Positions 1 through 7,314 of a DNA stretch of 18,393 nt are shown piece after piece. Position numbers and translations under genes: made by a program. A model generated the notes under the pieces. That model saw only the letters and a list, made by a program, of their open reading frames with translations. It searched no databases and was not told the origin of the DNA. The DNA is from an uncultured Clostridia bacterium (GTDB lineage Bacteria; Bacillota; Clostridia; Oscillospirales; Acutalibacteraceae), in the NCBI GenBank assembly GCA_937916195.1, contig CALFTO010000039.1, positions 1 to 18,393 of the forward strand, written 5' to 3'. Every line of letters starts with the position of its first letter. Positions within the stretch are counted from its first letter, which is position 1.

Positions 1-21
1 CTCATGTCTTCTTTTTTTCAT
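1..21 (-). CDS. argR: Probable arginine repressor ArgR, first seven codons only (runs off left edge)
   Basis: An ATG at 21-19 opens a frame reading MKKRRHE to the window edge, five bases after the nadK stop. An AGGAGA stretch inside the last nadK codons gives an SD about 11 bases upstream. In many Clostridia the gene after nadK in this operon is argR, whose product often starts with a short basic run followed by RH, as here. ArgR is a hexameric arginine-responsive repressor with an N-terminal winged-helix DNA-binding domain. Only seven residues are visible, so the call rests on gene order plus this N-terminus. Any other small basic protein is possible. Confidence 0.5.
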
Positions 22-25
22 AAGA

Positions 26-880
26 TTATATTCTCCTTTGAGATAATTTACTGTTTAGAATATCGTAAAATTCGTCAGATTTTATTCTAATAAACTCTGC
101 ATAATATTCAGAGTTTTTGATTTTAACTTCAAAGTCATCTGAAAGTTCTATTGATTTCTCACCATCTGCAGAAACACAGATTTTTTGATTGCTCTTCGCC
201 GATTTTACTGTAATAACAGATTTTTCATTAAACACAAGGGAACGGTTAAGTGGTGAATGTGTACAAATTGGAGTAAGAGTAATGCATTGCAAATTCGGGT
301 CAATAACAGGACCGCCTGCCGACCAAGAATAAGCAGTTGAGCCTGTAGGCGTTGCCAAAATAACACCATCAGCACGATAACTGTTAATCTTTCTATTGTC
401 ACAAAAAGCATCAAGGTCAATTAATTTAATTTCATTTCCGCGTGCAATTGCTACATCATTAAGACAATATGAAATAAATTCGCTGCCGTCAAAATTTTTA
501 ACTGATACTTCAAGCATCATGCGTTTATCGGTTGAAAAATCACCTGTTAAAAGCTTTTCGAGCAAATGAAGCTCATTACCCTCAAGACCTGCTAAAAAGG
601 CTAAATTACCCGCATTAATGCAAAGTACGGGCTTTTTGTGAATTGCCGCCTGTTTTGCGGTGCTGATATATGAGCCGTCACCACCAATAGCTATAAGCAA
701 ATCAACATTTGAATATATATCGTCAATAAATTTTTCTTTACCAAAATAAAGTGATAATTCATTTTTGTAATTAGCACTAAAATAAAATTCAATATTTAGT
801 TTTTTAAGATAAGTAACGGTTTCTTTTGTTACATCAAGAGTTTTTTCTCTTGTGAGATTTGGAACAATACCGATTTTCAA
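26..880 (-). CDS. nadK: NAD kinase (ATP/polyphosphate-NAD kinase)
   Basis: Phosphorylates NAD+ to NADP+ in the cytoplasm, the only route to NADP. Numbering from the longest frame (GTG at 892), the GGDGS nucleotide-binding motif lies at 70-74, LNDVAI near 144-149, and DGVILATPTGSTAYS followed by SAGGP lies in the C-terminal beta domain. The length of about 284 residues is normal. The start is uncertain. GTG at 892 and 889 have no SD, while TTG at 880 gives MKIGIVPN, the usual family N-terminus, and has AGTGGTGA upstream, one base off the AGAGGTGA used by spoIIIAA. I therefore prefer 880, one base after the tlyA stop. It is the penultimate visible gene of the nusB operon, followed by the probable argR. 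Confidence 0.95.
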   Translation of the reverse strand: MKIGIVPNLTREKTLDVTKETVTYLKKLNIEFYFSANYKNELSLYFGKEKFIDDIYSNVDLLIAIGGDGSYISTAKQAAIHKKPVLCINAGNLAFLAGLEGNELHLLEKLLTGDFSTDKRMMLEVSVKNFDGSEFISYCLNDVAIARGNEIKLIDLDAFCDNRKINSYRADGVILATPTGSTAYSWSAGGPVIDPNLQCITLTPICTHSPLNRSLVFNEKSVITVKSAKSNQKICVSADGEKSIELSDDFEVKIKNSEYYAEFIRIKSDEFYDILNSKLSQRRI

Positions 881-881
881 A

Positions 882-1697
882 TTATTCACCACTCAATACA
901 ACATGTGATTTATCTGCAATTTCATTAATATCATTTTCATTTATTGACAAGATTTTTTCATCGTCTTTTGAAAGATAAATTAAATATTCAATGTTGCCTT
1001 CAGGTCCTCTTATTGGTGAAAAATCAAGCCCCAATACTGAAAATCCTGTGTCGTTGGCAAAACTGACTATTGAAGATATTACCTCTTTATGAGTTTCAAT
1101 ATCTCTTACAACGCCTTTTTTACCGACTTTTTCTTTGCCGGCTTCAAACTGCGGCTTTATTAGCGCAACAGTTTGTCCACCAACTCTAAGAAAATCAAAA
1201 AGTACAGGTAAAATCTTTTTAAGAGAAATGAACGAAACATCAATACTTGCGAAGTCAATTTCTTCTGCAACGGTTTCTTTTGTAAGATATCTAAAATTTG
1301 TTCGCTCAAGATTTACAACTCTTTCGTCAGTTCGCAATTTCCACGCAAGTTGACCATAGCCAACATCAATAGCATAAACTTTTGATGCACCACATTGAAG
1401 CATACAATCAGTAAACCCGCCCGTTGACGCGCCAATATCCATACAGATACAGTTATCAAGCTTAATGGGAAATGACTTCATAGCCTTTTCAAGCTTATAT
1501 CCGCCACGACTTACAAAAGGCATTTTTTTACCTTTGAATTCAATTTTATCTGTTTCTTTTACAGCGTAGCCCGCTTTGGTTTCTTTTTGTCCGTTTACAT
1601 AAATTTCGCCCGACATAATTATCGCCGAGGCTTTTGAACGGGTTTCAGCAAAACCTAACTCAACTACAACCGTATCAAGTCTTTTCTTTTCAGCCAT
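882..1697 (-). CDS. tlyA: TlyA family rRNA 2'-O-methyltransferase (S4 plus FtsJ domains)
   Basis: Predicted cytoplasmic S-adenosylmethionine-dependent RNA methyltransferase of the TlyA/YqxC family. In mycobacteria TlyA methylates 16S and 23S rRNA; the old name 'hemolysin A' is misleading. From the ATG at 1697 the protein has 271 residues: an S4 RNA-binding domain at about 1-60 (KKRLD, then SGEIYVNG) and a Rossmann methyltransferase fold with SAM motif DIGASTGGFTD at 87-97, KPQFE at 181-185 and GPEGN at 231-235. The frame is open 12 codons further upstream, but ATG 1697 has GGAG seven bases before it and overlaps the dxs stop by eight bases, the normal coupled arrangement. It sits between dxs and nadK, as in related genomes. 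Target in this organism is inferred from family only. Confidence 0.93.
   Translation of the reverse strand: MAEKKRLDTVVVELGFAETRSKASAIIMSGEIYVNGQKETKAGYAVKETDKIEFKGKKMPFVSRGGYKLEKAMKSFPIKLDNCICMDIGASTGGFTDCMLQCGASKVYAIDVGYGQLAWKLRTDERVVNLERTNFRYLTKETVAEEIDFASIDVSFISLKKILPVLFDFLRVGGQTVALIKPQFEAGKEKVGKKGVVRDIETHKEVISSIVSFANDTGFSVLGLDFSPIRGPEGNIEYLIYLSKDDEKILSINENDINEIADKSHVVLSGE
886..893 (-). promoter_or_regulatory. Ribosome binding site deciding the nadK start
   Basis: AGTGGTGA lies five bases upstream of TTG 880 and resembles the AGAGGTGA used by spoIIIAA with one mismatch. It overlaps the last codons of tlyA, which suggests translational coupling. Neither GTG at 892 nor GTG at 889 has an SD-like sequence at a workable distance. 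Confidence 0.45.
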
Positions 1698-3552
1698 TTG
1701 TAATCTCCAAAATCTGATTAACAATACTTTCACTGTCTAAATGATATTTTTTAATAAGTGAAGTTACCGAAGCGTGAGGCACAAACTCATCGTTTACTGC
1801 AATATGCTTATAATTACCTTTATAATTAATATCAAAAAGCATATCTGCAAAGCTTTGACCGATACCGCCCGACTTCACCGCTTCTTCATAGAATAAAACA
1901 TTACTATAGCCGTTTGCTATTTTTACCGCAAAGGCTTCAATTGGTTTGATTTTATTTAAAATTAATACAGAAACCGAAACATTTTTTTCTTTTAAAATAT
2001 TGACTGCTTTTAAAACTTCATCAGAAATTCTGCCATATGTTATCAGCAAAACTTCTTTTCCGTTCTCAATATAATCAAAATCATTTTCAGATGACTGAAA
2101 ATCGAAAGGAATATTCGGCTCACTACCTCGCGGATAACGGATAACAGTGAGGTTTTCAGCGGTATTTGAAGCATTTTCAAGGTCAAACCATAATCGTTTA
2201 TATGTAAACGGAGAATAAATTGTTATATCAGGAATACTGTTAAGAAAGGCCACATCAAGCACACCTTGGTGTGTTACACCGTCTTCACCTACAAAACCCG
2301 CACGGTCAACACCGATAATCACCTTTTGCTTCTGTAATGTACCGTCATGCACAAGCTGGTCATATGCCCTTTGCAAGAATGTAGAATAAACTGCAAATAC
2401 AGGTGTCATACCACCTTTGGCAAGACCTGATGCAAATGTAACAGCGTGTTGCTCTGCAATGCCCACATCATAAAATCTGTCACTGTATTTTTGTGAAAAA
2501 ACCTTTAAGCCTGTGCCCAAAGACATTGCGGCGGTAATTGCACAGATTTTTTCATCTTTCTCTGCAAGCTCGCAAAGTTTCTTACCAAATTCATTTGAAA
2601 AATTAGTTATACCCTCTGCATATTCACCGGTTTCTACATCAAATTTTGAAATACCGTGATATACACTCGGATTTTTTTCAGCAAATTCATAACCTTTACC
2701 CTTTGTTGTACTGATATGAAGTACAACGGGAGCACCCACAAGCTTTGCACTATCGAGAGCTTCACAGAGATTGTCAAGATTGTGACCATCAATTGGTCCC
2801 ATATATTTAAATCCTAACTCCTCAAAAAATGTGCTTTCATACATTGAAGATTTAATATCGGATTTCAGTCTGTAAATAAACTTTTTAGCAGGTTTACCAA
2901 CAATTGGTATTCGATTAAGAGTTCTTTCAGTCTTTGCCTTTAATTTAAAGTATTCAGGCTTTGAACGGATAACCGCAAGATAACGTGCCATTGAGCCAAC
3001 ATTTTCAGAAATTGACATCTCGTTATCATTAAGAATAACTATAAGACGCGTGCCTGAACGACCTGCGTTATTTAACGCCTCATAAGCCATGCCACCGGTA
3101 AGAGCACCATCACCGATTACTGCAATTGTATAATCTTTTTTGCCGAGCTTTTTATTAGCCTCTGCAATACCTAATGCGGCAGAAATAGATGTACTTGAAT
3201 GACCACTGTAAAAAATGTCGTGTTCGCTTTCATTTGGCGCACAGAAGCCAGAAATACCATTTTCAGTTCTTAAAGTATTAAACTCTTTAATTCTGCCCGT
3301 TAAGATTTTATGAGTATAGATTTGATGACCTACATCCCAAACAATTTTATCATTTGGTGAATCGAAAATTTTGTGCATCGCAATTGAAAGCTCGACCACA
3401 CCGAGATTTGACGACAAATGACCACCATTTTGAGAAACGGTCTTCACCATAAACTGTCTAATTTCAGTTGCAAGTACTTCAAGCTCATTTATATTGAGTT
3501 TTTTTAAATCTGCGGGCGAATTGATATTACCCAAAAATTTAAAATTTTCCAA
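1690..3552 (-). CDS. dxs: 1-deoxy-D-xylulose-5-phosphate synthase
   Basis: Condenses pyruvate and glyceraldehyde 3-phosphate using thiamine diphosphate. This is the first step of the methylerythritol phosphate pathway to isoprenoids, acting in the cytoplasm. From the chosen start (620 residues) visible landmarks are NGGHLSSNLG near the N-terminus, VWDVGH and HKILTGR, the thiamine-diphosphate/Mg motif GDGALTGG at about 147-154, the catalytic GIAEQHAVT around E367, and DRAGFVGEDGVTHQG at about 416-430. The longest frame begins with TTG at 3570, which has no SD. A GGAG at 3564-3561 lies eight bases before a second TTG at 3552, giving MENFKFLGNINSP, a normal Dxs N-terminus. It lies directly after ispA, so early and mid isoprenoid steps share one transcript. 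Length is normal for the family. Confidence 0.96.
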   Translation of the reverse strand: MENFKFLGNINSPADLKKLNINELEVLATEIRQFMVKTVSQNGGHLSSNLGVVELSIAMHKIFDSPNDKIVWDVGHQIYTHKILTGRIKEFNTLRTENGISGFCAPNESEHDIFYSGHSSTSISAALGIAEANKKLGKKDYTIAVIGDGALTGGMAYEALNNAGRSGTRLIVILNDNEMSISENVGSMARYLAVIRSKPEYFKLKAKTERTLNRIPIVGKPAKKFIYRLKSDIKSSMYESTFFEELGFKYMGPIDGHNLDNLCEALDSAKLVGAPVVLHISTTKGKGYEFAEKNPSVYHGISKFDVETGEYAEGITNFSNEFGKKLCELAEKDEKICAITAAMSLGTGLKVFSQKYSDRFYDVGIAEQHAVTFASGLAKGGMTPVFAVYSTFLQRAYDQLVHDGTLQKQKVIIGVDRAGFVGEDGVTHQGVLDVAFLNSIPDITIYSPFTYKRLWFDLENASNTAENLTVIRYPRGSEPNIPFDFQSSENDFDYIENGKEVLLITYGRISDEVLKAVNILKEKNVSVSVLILNKIKPIEAFAVKIANGYSNVLFYEEAVKSGGIGQSFADMLFDINYKGNYKHIAVNDEFVPHASVTSLIKKYHLDSESIVNQILEITNG

Positions 3553-3560
3553 AATATATT

Positions 3561-3564
3561 CTCC
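3561..3564 (-). promoter_or_regulatory. Ribosome binding site deciding the dxs start (TTG at 3552)
   Basis: GGAG lies eight bases upstream of TTG 3552 and just after the ispA stop (TGA at 3569-3567). The alternative TTG at 3570 overlaps that stop and is preceded only by A-rich sequence. Confidence 0.65.
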
Positions 3565-3566
3565 AA

Positions 3567-4448
3567 TCAACTTTTTCTGTCAATAAGCATATATGCTAAT
3601 TGTTTTAAAGTTTCAGTATTTTTTTCAAAACTATCTAAAGCAGAAATCGCCTTATCTGTGTATTCTCTTACAAGTTCTTTTGATTTTTCAAGACCAAAAT
3701 ACTTTACAACCGTTGATTTATCATTCTTAGCATCACTGCCGATTGGTTTGCCAAGGGCTATGGCATCACCTTCGATATCAAGTATATCATCTTGTATTTG
3801 AAACGCTATTCCTAAATTCTCGGCATACTCAATAGCTGCAGAAATTTTATTTTCATCATAATCTTCACTTGCAAGACAACCTAAAATGCAAGCGGCTTTG
3901 ATAAGTCCGCAAGTTTTTAATGAATACATTTTAAGAATTTCTTCAACAGTTGGTTTTGTATTTTCAAACTGTAAATCAAGCACTTGTCCACCAACCATAC
4001 CATTTATTCCTGCAAATGCCGAAAGATAAGAAACAGCCCTTACAATGTTTTTTTCAGAAACGTTCCTTGGACTTGTCAATGTCAAAAATGCTTCTGTCAA
4101 TAAGGCATCACCTGCTAAAAGAGCATTGTCTTCTCCAAAAGCAATGTGACAAGACGGTTTGCCACGACGCATATCATCATTATCCATACATGGTAAATCG
4201 TCGTGAATAAGTGAGTACGTGTGTATCATTTCAACTGCACAACCGAAATCAAGTGCGGCATCAATATTTCCACCACAAGCCTTTGAAAATTCTATTGCAA
4301 GAATAGGACGAATTCGTTTGCCGCCATTGGCAACACTGTATTTCATAGCATCATGAACTATTGAAGGCATATTTTCAGAAAGTAAAACATTCAATCTATC
4401 TGAAACAATGTTTGCTTGTTGTTTAACATAAGCATTAATATCAGTCAT
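3567..4448 (-). CDS. ispA: Farnesyl diphosphate synthase (short-chain trans-polyprenyl synthetase)
   Basis: Joins dimethylallyl and isopentenyl diphosphates to geranyl and then farnesyl diphosphate, precursor of undecaprenyl carrier lipid and quinones. The 293-residue protein carries GGKRIRP at 42-48, the first aspartate-rich motif DDLPCMDND at 83-91 with the RRGKP substrate loop after it, GGQVLDL near 153-159, and the second aspartate-rich motif DDILD at 220-224. These residues bind Mg-diphosphate. The insertion in the first motif (DDxxxxD type) matches bacterial farnesyl/geranylgeranyl synthases; exact chain length cannot be read from sequence. The ATG overlaps the xseB stop by eight bases and has GAGGT eight bases upstream. 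It is followed at once by dxs. Confidence 0.95.
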   Translation of the reverse strand: MTDINAYVKQQANIVSDRLNVLLSENMPSIVHDAMKYSVANGGKRIRPILAIEFSKACGGNIDAALDFGCAVEMIHTYSLIHDDLPCMDNDDMRRGKPSCHIAFGEDNALLAGDALLTEAFLTLTSPRNVSEKNIVRAVSYLSAFAGINGMVGGQVLDLQFENTKPTVEEILKMYSLKTCGLIKAACILGCLASEDYDENKISAAIEYAENLGIAFQIQDDILDIEGDAIALGKPIGSDAKNDKSTVVKYFGLEKSKELVREYTDKAISALDSFEKNTETLKQLAYMLIDRKS

Positions 4449-4635
4449 TGTTTTTTACCTCATTAATATCGATAATCTTCTGTTTTGCATCATTTAACTT
4501 TTTCATACAGAACTCAGAGAGCTTTACACCCTCTTCATAAAGCTTCATGGATTCTTCAAGGGGTATTGAGCCCTCTTCAAGTTTTGTTACAATTTCTTCA
4601 AGTCTTTTTGTTGCCTGTTCATATGACATTTTCAT
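4441..4635 (-). CDS. xseB: Exodeoxyribonuclease VII small subunit
   Basis: Small helical subunit of exonuclease VII. It associates in several copies with XseA to degrade single-stranded DNA into oligonucleotides in both directions. The 64-residue protein shows the typical pattern: SYEQATKRLEEIV, then KLEEGSIPLEESMKLYEEG and CMKKLNDAKQKI, which form two helices. Start ATG 4635 has GAGGTG six bases upstream, inside the last codons of xseA, and lies three bases beyond the xseA stop, so the two subunits are translationally coupled. A second in-frame ATG two codons later is too far from the SD. Length is normal for the family. Confidence 0.96.
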   Translation of the reverse strand: MKMSYEQATKRLEEIVTKLEEGSIPLEESMKLYEEGVKLSEFCMKKLNDAKQKIIDINEVKNND

Positions 4636-4638
4636 AAA

Positions 4639-5838
4639 TTACACCTCGATAATTTCTGCCTTAGCCTTTCCCGTTTCAAATTGCAAAGAAATTTTTTCGC
4701 CTATTGATAAATCGTTTACGTTAGTTATGATTTTATCATCATTTTTTACTATAGAATATCCACGAGAAAGCACTTTTAACGGGCTTAAAGCTTCAAGTCT
4801 TGAACAAAGCATAGCAAAATTTGATGAACATTCTGTTACGATTGTTTTAAAGCTATCATTTATTCTTGAATTGAGTGTATCAAGATAGATTTCACTATTT
4901 TCTATAATCTTTTCAGGATTTTGAAGTACTGGAGATTTGACTATTCTTTCAAGGTCATATTCGAGTTCACGAATATTTACTTCAATAGCATTATCAAGTG
5001 ATGCGTACAAAGAAGAAATATAATATTTCTGCTCACGCATATCGGGTACTGCTAATTCTGCCGCTGCAGAAGGCGTTGGTGCACGCAAATCAGCAACAAA
5101 ATCACAAATTGTGAAATCAGTTTCGTGACCTACACCTGAAATTATCGGTATTTCAGAATTATAAATAGCATACGCAAGTTTCTCATCGTTAAATGGCCAT
5201 AAATCCTCAGCAGAGCCACCACCACGAGCAATAATTATTGTATCGACATCTGTATAATCATTTAATGCTTTAATGGCATCAATAATAGTCGGTGCCGCAC
5301 TGTCGCCTTGTACTTGAACACCTGCGAAAATAATTTCTGCCATTGGAAAGCGTCTGCCCAATACATTTAAGACATCTTGTACCGCCGCACCCGTAGGTGA
5401 AGAAATTACACCGATTTTTTGTGGGATTTCAGGTATTCTTTTTTTGTGCTCAGCATCAAAAAGTCCAGCTTTTGCAAGTCTTTCTTTTGTCTGTTCAAAT
5501 GCGAGAGCCAATGCACCGATGCCATCGGGTTGCATATCGTCAATATACAACTGATAACGACCGTCACGCTCATAAATTGACACTCTGCCACGAACAATTA
5601 CCGACATTCCGTTTTCGGGACGGAATTTAAGTCTTGAAGCATTACCTGAAAACATAACAGCGCTGATTGATGCGGTGTTATCTTTTATGCTCATATACAT
5701 ATGACCACTACGATAATGGTCGGTAAAATTTGAAATCTCACCTGCAACAAAGACATTATTTAAATTAATATCTTGTTCAAGTAAGGATTTTACATATAAA
5801 TTCAATTGTGAAACCGTTAAAATAAGCGGAGAATTCAT
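4639..5838 (-). CDS. xseA: Exodeoxyribonuclease VII large subunit
   Basis: Catalytic subunit of exonuclease VII, acting on single-stranded DNA in repair and recombination. From ATG 5838 the protein has 399 residues: an OB-fold DNA-binding domain at about 1-105 (VAGEISNF), then the catalytic domain with ISSPTGAA at 145-152, ARGGGSAEDLW at 204-214, SGVGHETDFT at 234-243 and RAPTPSAAAE at 252-261, and a coiled-coil-rich C-terminal part that binds XseB. The open frame extends 18 codons upstream, but that part is the tail of the preceding gene in another frame. ATG 5838 has AAAAGGA about nine bases upstream and lies one base after the preceding stop. Length is typical. Confidence 0.97.
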   Translation of the reverse strand: MNSPLILTVSQLNLYVKSLLEQDINLNNVFVAGEISNFTDHYRSGHMYMSIKDNTASISAVMFSGNASRLKFRPENGMSVIVRGRVSIYERDGRYQLYIDDMQPDGIGALALAFEQTKERLAKAGLFDAEHKKRIPEIPQKIGVISSPTGAAVQDVLNVLGRRFPMAEIIFAGVQVQGDSAAPTIIDAIKALNDYTDVDTIIIARGGGSAEDLWPFNDEKLAYAIYNSEIPIISGVGHETDFTICDFVADLRAPTPSAAAELAVPDMREQKYYISSLYASLDNAIEVNIRELEYDLERIVKSPVLQNPEKIIENSEIYLDTLNSRINDSFKTIVTECSSNFAMLCSRLEALSPLKVLSRGYSIVKNDDKIITNVNDLSIGEKISLQFETGKAKAEIIEV

Positions 5839-5839
5839 T

Positions 5840-6781
5840 TTATATTTTCCTTTTGTCACAAATTGAAGAAAGAACTGCCACACCACAGGCATTATCAGCA
5901 GAAAATTGCGGTTCGGCGAAATATGAATTGTATTTTTTCTGTAATTCGGTACGAATAATTTGGTTTGACATTACTCCGCCCGAAAATACAATGGGTAAAT
6001 TACCGTATTTTGAAATTAATTCGCTGACAGTATCATCAAGTGCAGAATAAATATAGCTTAAACAATACATAGATATATCTTCTGCCGACGCACCGTCAAC
6101 AAGCATTTTCTTACACTTATTTTCAACACCCGATAGGCTAAAATTACCGTCACGACGAAAAACTTTAAATTTCTTTAATGTTTGTTTACTTTTTAATGCA
6201 AGTTTTTCAAGCTCAGGGCCACAGGGAAAATCAAGACCTAACATAACACCAACTCGGTCAACAGCTTGTCCCGCCTTTAAATCAAGTGAATCTGAAACCT
6301 TTTCAGTAGAAAAGTATTTTTCATTGGGCTCTACAAGTAATGCTTGTGAAGTACCGCCGGAAATATGAAAGGCAAGAAATTTGTTATCAATCAAATCAAG
6401 CTTATCAGCAGAATACAATGCGGCGGCAATATGACCGTCTTGATGTGAAAATTCATAAAGAGGTACATTCATTACCTTCGACAATGAGCGTGCAACTGAT
6501 ATTCCCGTTAAAAAGCAAGGCATATATGAGTTGTCTTCATTGCAAGGCTTAACAGACACACCAATTGCTTTAATTTCGCCTTTGAAATCTTCAAATAAAT
6601 CTTCAATTAAATCGGGCAACTGAACTGTATGGTGAAAAACTGCGTCACTCTGTCGAATTCCCTTTTCACCGCTTTTTACAGGCAAAAGCTTTTTCTCGCT
6701 TCTTATTTCATTTGTTTCAGTATTATATAATGCAACTGAGGTTGTGTAGTTACTTGTATCTATACCGAGATAATAACTCAT
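5840..6781 (-). CDS. TsaD/Kae1-like protein (COG0533 paralogue, formerly 'M22 glycoprotease')
   Basis: A 313-residue member of the TsaD/Kae1/Qri7 ASKHA fold, not a standard TsaD. It keeps the metal-ligand pattern HQDGH (H113, H117) and D296 in the ADNACG motif, matching the iron-binding histidines and aspartate of TsaD, plus GPELEKLA near 188-195 and the SGGV loop at 267-270. It differs at places strict in TsaD: the N-terminal phosphate loop reads GIDTSNYTTS where TsaD has GIETSCDETS, and GGTSQ replaces GGHTQ. TsaD makes the tRNA t6A37 modification; whether this paralogue does is unknown. Its ATG overlaps the nusB stop by four bases (ATGA), and xseA starts one base after its stop. Many Clostridia keep such a gene at this place. 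Function should stay open. Confidence 0.85.
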   Translation of the reverse strand: MSYYLGIDTSNYTTSVALYNTETNEIRSEKKLLPVKSGEKGIRQSDAVFHHTVQLPDLIEDLFEDFKGEIKAIGVSVKPCNEDNSYMPCFLTGISVARSLSKVMNVPLYEFSHQDGHIAAALYSADKLDLIDNKFLAFHISGGTSQALLVEPNEKYFSTEKVSDSLDLKAGQAVDRVGVMLGLDFPCGPELEKLALKSKQTLKKFKVFRRDGNFSLSGVENKCKKMLVDGASAEDISMYCLSYIYSALDDTVSELISKYGNLPIVFSGGVMSNQIIRTELQKKYNSYFAEPQFSADNACGVAVLSSICDKRKI

Positions 6782-7182
6782 TCAGCCACATTCTCTCTTA
6801 CATATTTGCCAAGAATTCCGTTAATAAATGAAGCATCTTCTTGAGTAGCGAACTTCTTTGCAAGCTCAACTGCCTCGTTTATTGAAACGCCTTTAGGAAT
6901 TGAGGGTACATAAAGAATTTCACACAAAGCAAGGCGCAAAATTGCAAGGCTTACTTTTGGAAGTCTGCCCACACGCCAACCAACAGAATTTTCATTAATA
7001 ATAGCGTCAATTTCTTCGCAATGCTCATAAGTGAGCTGAGCGAGTGAAAAAGCAAATGTGTTTTCTTCAATAAGTCTTGCTTCAACCGCATTGTTGACAA
7101 TTTCTTCAACTGTTAATTCATCGTTGAAAATCTTTTCAAAAATAAGGGTAAAAGCAAGCTCTCTTTCTTCTTTACGAGTCAT
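6778..7182 (-). CDS. nusB: Transcription antitermination factor NusB
   Basis: All-helical RNA-binding protein that with ribosomal protein S10 (NusE) binds boxA RNA and promotes antitermination, mainly on rRNA operons. The 134-residue protein shows the family landmarks: MTRKEERELAFTLIFE at the start, WRVGRLPKVSLAILRLA in the middle and KGVSINEAVELAKKF, then INGILGKY at the end. The open frame begins four codons upstream with TTG, but those codons are the SD itself. GGAGG at 7192-7188 lies five bases from ATG 7182. The first gene of the operon, it is preceded directly by a strong hairpin and U-tract, so its expression probably depends on read-through. In Bacillus, asp23 and folD-type genes lie nearby; neither is present here. 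Confidence 0.96.
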   Translation of the reverse strand: MTRKEERELAFTLIFEKIFNDELTVEEIVNNAVEARLIEENTFAFSLAQLTYEHCEEIDAIINENSVGWRVGRLPKVSLAILRLALCEILYVPSIPKGVSINEAVELAKKFATQEDASFINGILGKYVRENVAE

Positions 7183-7230
7183 AATATCCTCCAAAAAAAT
7201 TACACTCCCCGTCAGAAAACAGGGAGTGTA
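7183..7230 (-). terminator. Intrinsic terminator in the nusB leader, U-tract abutting the SD
   Basis: On the minus strand TACACTCCC (7230-7222) pairs perfectly with GGGAGTGTA (7209-7201). Four more pairs inside (U-G, G-C, U-A, U-G) extend the stem to 13 pairs around a UUCU loop. One A and then seven T follow (7199-7193), and GGAGG begins at the next base (7192-7188), then ATATT to the nusB ATG. This is a complete intrinsic terminator. It can stop read-through from spoIIIA, but it also lies downstream of the candidate nusB promoter, so it would act as an attenuator. I found no boxA-like element and no clear competing antiterminator stem in the short leader. Confidence 0.85.
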
Positions 7231-7252
7231 GTAAATTTTCTGCGGTTCGATA

Positions 7253-7279
7253 ATGTATATACATTGAATTTATGTATAT
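7253..7279. repeat. Operator-like inverted repeat at the nusB promoter start site
   Basis: ATATACAT at 7257-7264 and ATGTATAT at 7272-7279 form perfect eight-base arms around a seven-base centre. The left arm is itself part of a 12-base palindrome, ATGTATATACAT, at 7253-7264. The repeat overlaps the last bases of the proposed -10 box and covers the predicted transcription start, where a repressor could act. It could instead form a weak AU hairpin at the 5' end of the leader RNA. The sequence is purely AT-rich except for one G or C per arm, so chance is a real alternative. Confidence 0.45.
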
Positions 7280-7306
7280 TGTATCACTATATCCGCTAAA
7301 ATTCAA
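7278..7306 (-). promoter_or_regulatory. Probable sigma-A promoter for the nusB operon
   Basis: On the minus strand TTGAAT (7306-7301) and TACAAT (7283-7278) are separated by exactly 17 bases. A TG one base before the -10 box (TGATACAAT) gives an extended -10. The start site would be near 7271, leaving a leader of about 88 bases that contains the inverted repeat and the terminator hairpin. The match is strong, but the surroundings are AT-rich and no transcript data are available. Confidence 0.65.
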
Positions 7307-7314
7307 TAGAAAAT

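Noticed and set aside
882..1697. tlyA as a hemolysin or toxin
   Set aside because: S4 plus FtsJ domains with an intact SAM motif show an RNA methyltransferase; the hemolysin label is historical.
4547..4888. 113-codon plus-strand open frame opposite the xseB/xseA junction
   Set aside because: Antisense shadow across two well-supported genes with no start signal.
5840..6781. TsaD-like gene as a secreted sialoglycoprotein protease
   Set aside because: The M22 protease label is outdated. No signal peptide, and the fold is an ASKHA nucleotide-binding domain.
7183..7271. Riboswitch or T-box in the nusB leader
   Set aside because: The leader is only about 88 bases with one real hairpin. No T-box sequence, specifier stem or known aptamer pattern is visible.
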